From: Actinomycetes bacterium
GTDB taxonomy: Bacteria > Actinomycetota > Acidimicrobiia > Acidimicrobiales > Palsa-688
Reading direction: 5' to 3'
Length of the DNA stretch: 7,859 bases
Assembly: GCA_021827225.1 (NCBI GenBank)
Contig: JAKAXG010000183.1
Location: 1 to 7,859 of the forward strand
This document shows, in pieces, positions 1 through 4,675 of this stretch (position 1 is the first letter of the stretch; the number at the start of each line of letters is the position of its first letter). A program made the translations under genes and the position numbers. Below the pieces are notes generated by a model. The model saw only the letters and a program-made list of their open reading frames with translations. It made no database searches and was not told the DNA's origin.

Positions 1-123
1 CGATCTGGCCTTCGGGGACGAGATGGCCCGGGCCGGCGTCGATCCGACCATCACCCCGACCATGACCAGGCCCAGCACGACCAGCCAGCGCACGGTGGGC
101 CCGGCGGCCCGCCACGCCCTCAT
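1..123 (-). CDS. Secreted protein, N-terminal fragment (runs off left edge)
   Basis: This is the first 41 codons of a gene that continues beyond the left edge. Read on the minus strand from an ATG at 123-121, it begins with a basic n-region (MRAWRAAGPTVR), then a hydrophobic core at residues 13-27 (WLVVLGLVMVGVMVG), then STPARA followed by ISS. This is a classical Sec signal peptide with an A-R-A site for signal peptidase I after about residue 33. No lipobox cysteine is visible. Its ATG shares a base with the TGA of the sortase gene (TGATG, 125-121), and no Shine-Dalgarno precedes it, so it is probably translated by coupling to the sortase. That suggests a sortase substrate or an envelope partner, but the mature domain and any C-terminal sorting signal lie outside the window. 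The product family cannot be named. Confidence 0.75.
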   Translation of the reverse strand, partial: MRAWRAAGPTVRWLVVLGLVMVGVMVGSTPARAISSPKARS

Positions 124-743
124 CACAGGGCCGAGGACGAACTGACCATGAGGGCCTTGACGACGATGCGGTGCGACGCCGAGCCCTTCGGGTCACAGGC
201 GGTCAGCGTCAGCTCGAACCGGCCCGGAGTGTTGGACACGACCTGCCAGTCGGTCGGCAGCACCACGAACGGCCTCTGCGACACCTCGTAGATGCACGAA
301 CCGACCGGCGTGGTCAGCACGATCTTGTCCCCCGGCACCAGCCGGTCGACGTTGGCGAACGGCTTTCCGTAGGTCGTGCGGTGACCGGCGATGGCCACGT
401 CCCCCTCCTGGCAGGGCAGCGGCGTCTCCGGGTAGTGACCGGTACCGGCCTTCAGGTCGGCGGTGCTCACGCCCTGCACGACCACCACGTTGAGCCCGAG
501 CTTGGGGATCTGCAGGCGGGTCAGGCTCTGACCGGACCTGATGGTCCCCGACAAATAGGCAGAACGGATGCCGGCGCTCGTCAGTTCCTTGCTGAGCTTG
601 CTCTGGAGGCTGTTGTGGTAGAAGTCCGTGTACACGGGGTAGGCCAGCATCCCGAGCGCCATGACGATGAGCACCACCGCGGCGGCGGTGAGACCGCGGC
701 GGGCTCCGGTCCGGCCCGCCAGCGCTTCGAGTATCCGATCCAC
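123..743 (-). CDS. Class E-type sortase (membrane-anchored transpeptidase)
   Basis: A 206-residue sortase that should cleave a C-terminal sorting motif on secreted proteins and join them to a cell-wall or protein nucleophile outside the membrane. A short basic N-terminus is followed by one membrane segment at about residues 18-38, then the sortase beta-barrel from about residue 75 (LQIPKLGL). The catalytic residues are visible: His121 in AGHRTTYGKPF, Cys183 in LTLTACDPKGSAS and Arg192 in SHRIVV. Length and layout match actinobacterial class E housekeeping sortases; the subclass is a judgement from motifs. The GTG start at 743-741 is fixed by a strong AGGAGGC just upstream. The stop overlaps the start of a secreted-protein gene, giving a two-gene unit. 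Extra cysteines at 111 and 150 lie in the extracytoplasmic domain and could form a disulfide. Confidence 0.9.
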   Translation of the reverse strand: MDRILEALAGRTGARRGLTAAAVVLIVMALGMLAYPVYTDFYHNSLQSKLSKELTSAGIRSAYLSGTIRSGQSLTRLQIPKLGLNVVVVQGVSTADLKAGTGHYPETPLPCQEGDVAIAGHRTTYGKPFANVDRLVPGDKIVLTTPVGSCIYEVSQRPFVVLPTDWQVVSNTPGRFELTLTACDPKGSASHRIVVKALMVSSSSAL

Positions 744-746
744 CGT

Positions 747-753
747 GCCTCCT
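747..753 (-). promoter_or_regulatory. Shine-Dalgarno of the sortase gene
   Basis: On the minus strand AGGAGGC lies a few bases before the GTG at 743. It is the strongest ribosome-binding site in the window and decides the sortase start. It contrasts with the regulator, nadE and kinase genes, which have none. Confidence 0.75.
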
Positions 754-788
754 GCACCGTTTCGATGGTTTTGCCCCTTAACGGCGAC

Positions 789-794
789 AGATTA
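789..794 (-). promoter_or_regulatory. Candidate -10 box of the sortase promoter
   Basis: TAATCT on the minus strand is preceded, 18-19 bases further up, by CTGACC (819-814), a partial match to TTGACA. A start near 782 would give a leader of roughly 40 bases containing the AGGAGGC site. This would separate the sortase unit from the regulator unit upstream. It is based on consensus matching only. Confidence 0.35.
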
Positions 795-799
795 CCCCG

Positions 800-826
800 G
801 CCGGCTGCTGGGGGGTCAGCGCCGGC
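800..826 (-). terminator. Possible hairpin after the regulator/helical-protein unit
   Basis: GCCGGC-GCT at 826-818 can pair with AGC-A-GCCGGC at 809-800, a nine-pair stem with one bulged base and a C-rich loop. It begins 14 bases after the stop of the helical protein. No T-run follows, and it overlaps the putative -35 region of the sortase promoter. It could be a weak or factor-dependent terminator, or simply GC-rich self-complementarity. Confidence 0.22.
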
Positions 827-839
827 GCGTTACCGGAAA

Positions 840-1391
840 TCAGGCTCGGAGCAGGGATGCTTCGAGCTCTTCGACCGTCCTGGCCGCGGTGGCGACCGCC
901 TCCGGACCGACAAGAAGGTTCTGCAACAGGGCCTCCCCTTCCTGCCAGTCGGCGGTCACGTCGGCCGTGACGATGCCGAGGGTGCGCAGGGTGGATCCGT
1001 CGGCGGTGGGACCGGCCACCGAGCGGTGCCGGTCGTAGGAGGCCCACATCCGGGGCAGGGCGAAGCGGTAGACGGCGGCCAGGCGGGCGGCGGTGCGGGT
1101 GTCGGGCGCCGGCTGCGAGTCGGATCCCACCGCCAGCATGGCGATGGCCGGGCCCAGGACCGGGTCGGGGGTGGCCTCCAGGGCGGCGCGATCGACGTCG
1201 GCCAGCACGGGCAGCCGGTCCGACCACTGGCGGGCCCGCCAGGCGTGGTGGTGGCTGTGGCGGTCGAGGAGCAGCTTGGCCTCCGGCTCGGGGGTGGTCG
1301 CCACCCAGCCGCCCAGGATCTCGAACAGCCTCCGTTCCAGCCAGACGTGGGATCCGGCCAGCCGGGCGGACTCCTCCAGGCTGGTCGTCAC
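840..1391 (-). CDS. Helical, histidine-rich protein of unknown function
   Basis: A 183-residue protein that I cannot assign to a named family. The true start is the GTG at 1391-1389, which overlaps the TGA of the TetR gene in a GTGA; longer versions of the frame run through the regulator in another register and have no coding character. The sequence looks entirely helical and cytoplasmic, with no signal peptide or membrane segment. Noteworthy are a first helix around residues 9-28 (H15, E19, E24), a D43-R-H-S-H-H-H49 cluster followed by AWRARQW, then a Y108/Y119-D120-R-H122 helix and a D144/D148/E151 helix. Spaced Glu, Asp and His on four helices recall ferritin-like di-iron bundles, but I cannot confirm a clean ExxH pair. 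Coupling to a TetR regulator suggests it is the regulator's target or partner. Confidence 0.8.
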   Translation of the reverse strand: MTTSLEESARLAGSHVWLERRLFEILGGWVATTPEPEAKLLLDRHSHHHAWRARQWSDRLPVLADVDRAALEATPDPVLGPAIAMLAVGSDSQPAPDTRTAARLAAVYRFALPRMWASYDRHRSVAGPTADGSTLRTLGIVTADVTADWQEGEALLQNLLVGPEAVATAARTVEELEASLLRA

Positions 1392-2041
1392 CCGGCAGCG
1401 GCCGGGCGGGGGGCCAGGCCGCTCAGGACCAGGTCGAGAATGGCCTCGAACACCGATTCCACCGGCCCGAAGGGGAAGTCCGGCTTGGATATGTAGAGCG
1501 AGACCATGCCGTGGATGACCATCCACAGCAGTTCCGCCTCCTTGGCCGGGTCGGCCACCGGGGCAATGGACCCCTCCGCCGTGGCGGCCGCCAGGTCGGC
1601 GGCCACCGCATCCAGGCCGGCGGTGTCGGCCAACCGCTCGTCGACGAAACGGTCCGGGGTGTTGTCCGGGCGGCCCATCATCAGGATGCGGTAGTGCTCG
1701 GGGTTGTCCAGCCCCCAGCGCATGTAGGCGGCGCCCCGCCGGCGGATGCGGTCCCACGCGTCGCCGCCGGCGGCCGCTGCCTCCTCCATGGCCTGGTCCA
1801 ACTGCTCCGCCTGCTTTTCACATACAGCGAAGACCAGGTCGTTGCGATCGGCGAAATGGAGGTATATGGACGGAGGGGTCACCCCCACCGCCGCAGCTAT
1901 GGCTCTTATTGACAGCGCCGACTCGTCGTTGGTCTCGATGAGGATCCGTTCCGCCGCCGCCAGTATCTCCTCCCGCAGCTGCTCCCCCTTGCCCCGGGGC
2001 GACCGGGTGCGCCGCTGAGGCACTTCCGACACTGCGCTCAC
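1388..2041 (-). CDS. TetR/AcrR-family regulator with WHG-type C-terminal domain
   Basis: A 217-residue one-component repressor-type regulator. A basic N-terminal tail (RRTRSPRGKGEQLR) leads into the TetR DNA-binding domain at about residues 21-70. The helix-turn-helix is IRAIAAAVGVTPPSIYLHF followed by ADRNDLV, where TPPSIYLHF is the recognition helix. The C-terminal ligand/dimer domain contains W173-MVI-H177-G178 and then VSLYISKPDFPF, the signature of the WHG TetR C-terminal family. The ligand is unknown. The GTG start at 2041-2039 has no Shine-Dalgarno; GTGs at codons 4 and 7 are alternatives, but a TANNNT box 7 bases before codon 1 favours a leaderless start there. It is translationally coupled to the downstream helical protein (GTGA) and probably autoregulated together with it. 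Confidence 0.93.
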   Translation of the reverse strand: MSAVSEVPQRRTRSPRGKGEQLREEILAAAERILIETNDESALSIRAIAAAVGVTPPSIYLHFADRNDLVFAVCEKQAEQLDQAMEEAAAAGGDAWDRIRRRGAAYMRWGLDNPEHYRILMMGRPDNTPDRFVDERLADTAGLDAVAADLAAATAEGSIAPVADPAKEAELLWMVIHGMVSLYISKPDFPFGPVESVFEAILDLVLSGLAPRPAAAG

Positions 2042-2048
2042 GACGGCA

Positions 2049-2054
2049 ATGCTA
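2049..2054 (-). promoter_or_regulatory. Candidate -10 box for a leaderless TetR transcript
   Basis: TAGCAT on the minus strand is separated by exactly 7 bases from the GTG start at 2041. With no Shine-Dalgarno present, transcription is inferred to begin at or next to the start codon. No clear -35 is seen, as is common in actinobacteria. Confidence 0.45.
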
Positions 2055-2055
2055 A

Positions 2056-2077
2056 CCGGGGCGTCCGGTCCGGGGCG
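2056..2077. repeat. Paired CCGGGGCG direct repeat upstream of tetR; possible operator
   Basis: CCGGGGCG occurs at 2056-2063 and again at 2070-2077, one 14-base period apart, with the small palindrome CCGGTCCGG spanning 2065-2073. The block sits directly upstream of the candidate tetR -10 box, in the spacer/-35 position where an autorepressor would bind. In DNA this GC-rich, chance repeats of 8 bases are easy to find. Confidence 0.25.
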
Positions 2078-2094
2078 GGGTTGTCCCCCCGGGT

Positions 2095-2127
2095 GGCGCC
2101 GGCGGGTTCGCCGGGTCTGTCGGCGCC
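2095..2127 (-). terminator. Possible hairpin terminator after nadE
   Basis: GGCGCCG (2095-2101) pairs with CGGCGCC (2121-2127), and the 19-base interior can extend the stem with G-C and G-U pairs. It lies 15 bases after the nadE stop, in the 100-base gap before tetR. No T-tract follows on the minus strand, so any termination would not be the textbook intrinsic type. Confidence 0.3.
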
Positions 2128-2141
2128 GGCGCGCCGCGGCC

Positions 2142-3857
2142 CTAGCGGTACCGGTTGGTGATGGGGACCCGGCGGTCCCGGCCGAACGCCTTGGACGTGA
2201 CCCGCACCCCCGGAGGTGTCTGGCGGCGCTTGTACTCGGCCACGTCGACCAGGCGGACCACCCGCCGGACCAGATCCTCGTCGAAACCGGCCTCGACCAG
2301 CTCGGTGGCGGTCAGGTCGTTCTCCACGTAGGCCATGAGCACCGGATCGAGCACCTCGTAGGGGGGCAGCGACTGGTCGTCGCGCTGGTCGGGGCGCAGC
2401 TCGGCTGAAGGCGGCTTGGTCAGAACGTCGGGGGGCAGCACCGGTTCCGGGCCGGCGCCGTCGCGCCACTGGCACAGCCGGTACACCATGGTCTTGGGCA
2501 CGTCCTTGATGACGGCGAAACCGCCGGCGGTGTCACCGTAGAGGGTCGAGTAGCCGACGGCGGCCTCACTCTTGTTTCCCGTGGTCAGCACCATCCAGCC
2601 CAGCTTGTTGGACAGGGCCATGAGGATGACGCCCCGGATCCGGCTCTGCACGTTCTCCTCGGTCAGCCCGGGAGACGTGCCGGCGAAGCTGGGGGCGAGC
2701 ATGTCGAGAAAGGCGGTGTGGGCGGCTTCGATCGGGATCCTGCGGTAGTCGATCCCCAGGTTGGCGGCCAGCGCCTCGGCGTCGCTCTCCGACCCGGGGC
2801 TCGAGTACCTCGACGGCATGGCAACGGCGTGCACGTGGGCCGGGCCGAGAGCGTCGGTGGCGATGAGGGCGACCAGCGAGGAGTCGATGCCCCCCGACAG
2901 GCCTACCACGACGTCGCTGAATCCGTTCTTCTGGACGTAGTCCCGGGTGCCGAGCACCAGCGCCTGGTAGACCTCCGCCTCGACCGCCAGCCTCTCGGCC
3001 CGGGGCGGGGCCATGCGGGCCTCGTCGGATCGGCGCGACGGTGCCGCCGTCACCGTGTGGACCGGCAGCGGGGCGGCACTGTGGTGACCCCGCGGGTCGA
3101 GAAGCCTCTTGCGGTACACCGGCCTCACCTCGAGATCGAAGATGGCCAGGTCCTCGGCGAACTGGGGCAGCGAGGCGATCAGGCGCCCGTCGGCGTCGAA
3201 GACCATCGACGCCCCGTCGAAGACCAGCTCGTCCTGGCCTCCCACGCAGTTGAGGTAGACCAGACCGCAGCTGGCGTCGGCGGCCCGGGTGGCGAGCATC
3301 CGCTCCCTCTCCGCGACCCGGCCGGCCGAGTAGGGCGAGGCGTTGATGTTGATGATCAGCTCCGCTCCGGCGGCGGCCTGGGCGGCCACCGGCCCGCTGG
3401 GACTCCACGCGTCCTCGCACACCGAGATACCGCAACGCACCCCGGCGATGCCGAACAGCTGGGTGGCCCCGGCGCCGGCGGCGAAGTAACGCTGCTCGTC
3501 GAACACCCCGTAGTTCGGCAGCATCTGCTTGTGGTAGACGCCGCGGATCTCCCCGTGGGCGCACACGGCGGCCGCGTTGTAGAGGTCCAACTGCTCGTCG
3601 ACGAACCCGACCACGGCGGCGCAGCGCTCGGTGGCGGCCGCCACCTTGGCCATGGCGGCCATGTTGTCGGCGATGAAACCGGGCTTCAGGAGCAGGTCCT
3701 CGGGCGGGTAGCCGGTCAACGACAGCTCCGGGAACACGATCACGTCCGCGCCGGCGCCGCCGGCCGCCCCTATGGCCTCGATCATCCGCTCGGAGTTGCC
3801 CTCGAGGTCCCCGACGAGGGGGTTCAGCTGGGCCAGGGCGACGCGCAGTCGGGTCAC
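2142..3857 (-). CDS. nadE: Glutamine-dependent NAD+ synthetase
   Basis: A 571-residue two-domain enzyme that makes NAD+ from nicotinate adenine dinucleotide, ATP and glutamine, the last step of NAD synthesis, in the cytoplasm. The N-terminal nitrilase-type glutaminase (about 3-260) has the full triad: Glu44 in FPELSLTGYPPEDLL, Lys110 in YHKQMLPNYGVFDE and Cys147 in SVCEDAW, plus NASPY at 172-176. The C-terminal ammonia-dependent synthetase (about 285-571) has the ATP pyrophosphatase P-loop SGGIDSS (321-327), TTGNKSE (425-431), STLYGDTAGGFA (437-448) and KDVPKT. The length fits the shorter class of two-domain NadE, not the roughly 680-residue mycobacterial type. The GTG start at 3857-3855 has no Shine-Dalgarno but a TACGCT box 7 bases upstream. 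It stands alone, divergent from mscL. Confidence 0.97.
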   Translation of the reverse strand: MTRLRVALAQLNPLVGDLEGNSERMIEAIGAAGGAGADVIVFPELSLTGYPPEDLLLKPGFIADNMAAMAKVAAATERCAAVVGFVDEQLDLYNAAAVCAHGEIRGVYHKQMLPNYGVFDEQRYFAAGAGATQLFGIAGVRCGISVCEDAWSPSGPVAAQAAAGAELIININASPYSAGRVAERERMLATRAADASCGLVYLNCVGGQDELVFDGASMVFDADGRLIASLPQFAEDLAIFDLEVRPVYRKRLLDPRGHHSAAPLPVHTVTAAPSRRSDEARMAPPRAERLAVEAEVYQALVLGTRDYVQKNGFSDVVVGLSGGIDSSLVALIATDALGPAHVHAVAMPSRYSSPGSESDAEALAANLGIDYRRIPIEAAHTAFLDMLAPSFAGTSPGLTEENVQSRIRGVILMALSNKLGWMVLTTGNKSEAAVGYSTLYGDTAGGFAVIKDVPKTMVYRLCQWRDGAGPEPVLPPDVLTKPPSAELRPDQRDDQSLPPYEVLDPVLMAYVENDLTATELVEAGFDEDLVRRVVRLVDVAEYKRRQTPPGVRVTSKAFGRDRRVPITNRYR

Positions 3858-3864
3858 ACCACCG

Positions 3865-3870
3865 AGCGTA
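3865..3870 (-). promoter_or_regulatory. Candidate -10 box for a leaderless nadE transcript
   Basis: TACGCT on the minus strand is followed by exactly 7 bases and then the GTG at 3857. The left copy of the 35-base direct repeat begins 3 bases further upstream and would cover the -35 region. The same hexamer, TACGCT, appears as the candidate mscL -10 on the other strand. Confidence 0.5.
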
Positions 3871-3873
3871 GGG

Positions 3874-3908
3874 GTCGCGCCGGGGCCGCCTCGACCTCAG
3901 GGGAAGGT
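3874..3908. repeat. Left copy of a 35-base imperfect direct repeat
   Basis: This stretch matches 4027-4061 in the same orientation at 30 of 35 positions, an offset of 153 bases. Shared blocks include CGCGCCGGGGCCG, CTCGA and TCAGGGGA. This copy lies over the inferred -35 region of nadE. The other copy abuts the palindrome on the mscL side. Confidence 0.7.
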
Positions 3909-3963
3909 TCGGGAGCAGGGGGCCGGCGGCGGGCGGGGGCCGGCGGCAGCCGGGCCGGGGATG

Positions 3964-4026
3964 CCTCCGCATCGAGTGGCGGATAATTGCCCGCTGCGGG
4001 CAGAAATCCGCCAATCGATGCGGAGG
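3964..4026. repeat. 63-base near-perfect palindrome between nadE and mscL
   Basis: Two 31-base arms (3964-3994 and 3996-4026) are centred on a single T at 3995; 27 of 31 positions are complementary. The mismatches are 3976/4014 and a block of three at 3985-3987/4003-4005, one of which would be a G-U pair in RNA. The outer stem carries CCTCCGCATCGA, the middle TGGCGGAT and the inner TGCCCGC. The AT-containing parts (GGATAATTG, AGAAATCC) stand out from the surrounding GC-rich sequence. It lies upstream of both divergent genes, so it is not a terminator of either; it may be a mobile miniature repeat (MITE/REP-like), a divergent-promoter regulatory site or a structured RNA. I recognise no named family. 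Confidence 0.85.
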
Positions 4027-4061
4027 GCCGCGCCGGGGCCGGCTCGAAGTCAGGGGATGGT
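4027..4061. repeat. Right copy of the 35-base imperfect direct repeat
   Basis: It matches 3874-3908 at 30 of 35 positions in the same orientation and starts at the base immediately after the palindrome ends. It leads directly into a run of nine G (4062-4070). The tight abutment suggests the palindrome and repeats arose as one composite element, or that a palindromic unit inserted next to an older duplication. Confidence 0.7.
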
Positions 4062-4136
4062 GGGGGGGGGCGGGACGCGGAGTTGAGGCTTTTGGGCCGC
4101 TCGGCCACTTTCCGTGAAGCGACTCGGCGCCCGGGC

Positions 4137-4142
4137 TACGCT
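4137..4142 (+). promoter_or_regulatory. Candidate -10 box of the mscL promoter
   Basis: TACGCT lies 39 bases before the TTG start. A transcript start near 4149 would give a leader of about 33 bases containing the AGAAAGGA ribosome-binding site. No good -35 is seen at the expected spacing (GTGAAG at 4114-4119). Confidence 0.4.
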
Positions 4143-4166
4143 CCGCGCCCAACGACGGCGCTGCCA

Positions 4167-4173
4167 GAAAGGA
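4167..4173 (+). promoter_or_regulatory. Shine-Dalgarno deciding the mscL TTG start
   Basis: GAAAGGA ends 8 bases before TTG (4182) and 14 bases before the next in-frame candidate, GTG at 4188. The spacing favours the TTG. Confidence 0.6.
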
Positions 4174-4181
4174 CCAGAACG

Positions 4182-4643
4182 TTGACGGTGAACCAGTCTC
4201 GTCCGGGCCACTCCTCCATCATCACCGGTTTCAAGAACTTCCTCATGAGAGGCGACATAGTCGTGATAGCCGTGGGCCTGGCCGTGGCCCTGGCCTTCAG
4301 CACGCTCATCAGCGCGTTCACGACCTCCATCATCAACCCGCTGATCAACCGCCTGGGTGGCAAGCACCCGGTGGCCTTCGGAGTCCAGCTGGGCGCGGCG
4401 GGAACGAAGTCGACGTTCATGGACTTCGGTGCGTTCATCTCGGCGATCATCTACTTCGTCATCTACGTCGCCATCATCTATTTCCTGATCGTGCTGCCCT
4501 ACAAGGCCATCCAGGCCCGCCGGGGAGTGAAGGTCTTCGGCGATCCGGCCCCGGCCAAGACCTGCCCGGCGTGCCTGTCCGAGGACCTGCCGATGGCCGC
4601 CACCAAGTGCCGCTTCTGCGGCAGCGAACTGGCCGCGGCGTAG
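4182..4643 (+). CDS. mscL: Large-conductance mechanosensitive channel with zinc-ribbon-like tail
   Basis: A 153-residue inner-membrane channel that opens under membrane tension and lets solutes out during hypo-osmotic shock; the family works as a homopentamer. The N-terminal helix (GFKNFLMRGD, 16-25) leads into the first, pore-lining membrane segment (about 26-50, ending TTSIINPLINRLGG). A periplasmic loop at about 60-80 follows, then the second segment at about 83-106 (FGAFISAIIYFVIYVAIIYF, then LIVLPY). After a basic KAIQARRG stretch, the usual cytoplasmic helix is replaced by a tail with CPAC (128-131) and CRFC (143-146), spaced as a zinc-ribbon knuckle pair. Start is TTG at 4182, chosen from ribosome-binding-site spacing. 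It is the only plus-strand gene here and is convergent with the kinase gene. Confidence 0.93.
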   Translation: MTVNQSRPGHSSIITGFKNFLMRGDIVVIAVGLAVALAFSTLISAFTTSIINPLINRLGGKHPVAFGVQLGAAGTKSTFMDFGAFISAIIYFVIYVAIIYFLIVLPYKAIQARRGVKVFGDPAPAKTCPACLSEDLPMAATKCRFCGSELAAA

Positions 4644-4649
4644 CAGATG

Positions 4650-4670
4650 AGCCCGGCGGGGCCGGGCTTT
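4650..4670 (+). terminator. Intrinsic terminator after mscL
   Basis: AGCCCGGC (4650-4657), loop GGG, GCCGGGCT (4661-4668) form an eight-pair stem whose end runs into TTT. It starts 7 bases after the mscL stop and ends just before the kinase stop. In the opposite direction the hairpin also exists, but a T-run is lacking, so its effect on the kinase transcript is uncertain. Confidence 0.7.
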
Positions 4671-4675
4671 CCGGT

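Noticed and set aside
171..1496. 441-codon plus-strand open frame
   Set aside because: Antisense to the sortase, the helical protein and part of TetR, all with clear family motifs or coupling. The translation is Gly/Arg/His-rich with no domain, typical of antisense frames in high-GC DNA.
1392..1757. N-terminal extension of the helical protein to 305 residues
   Set aside because: The extra part is an out-of-register reading of the TetR gene, rich in Arg/Gly/Pro/His; the GTGA overlap at 1391 gives the natural start.
2718..3986. 422-codon plus-strand open frame opposite nadE
   Set aside because: nadE is unambiguous on the other strand with all catalytic motifs; this translation is low-complexity.
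3964..4026. Palindrome as a bidirectional terminator
   Set aside because: It lies upstream of both divergent genes and has no flanking T-run, so it cannot end either transcript.
4095..4106. Small GGCCG-CT-CGGCC hairpin before mscL
   Set aside because: Only five pairs and a two-base loop; a short GC palindrome expected by chance at this composition.
3854..4108. An 84-codon minus-strand frame from GTG (4108) whose TGA overlaps the nadE GTG in a GTGA
   Set aside because: The overlap mimics real coupling, but the frame runs through the palindrome and both repeats, encodes low-complexity Pro/Ala, lacks a good ribosome-binding site, and has many A/T third positions (GCA, ATT, TTT, TAT, CCA) unlike real genes here. 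A short regulatory upstream frame is not excluded.
2566..4152. 528-codon minus-strand frame overlapping nadE in another register
   Set aside because: Arg/Pro/Gly-rich shadow of nadE that also crosses the palindromic intergenic region.
3987..4181. Upstream extension of mscL in the same frame
   Set aside because: It has no similarity to MscL N-termini, passes through half the palindrome, and the ribosome-binding site points to the TTG at 4182.
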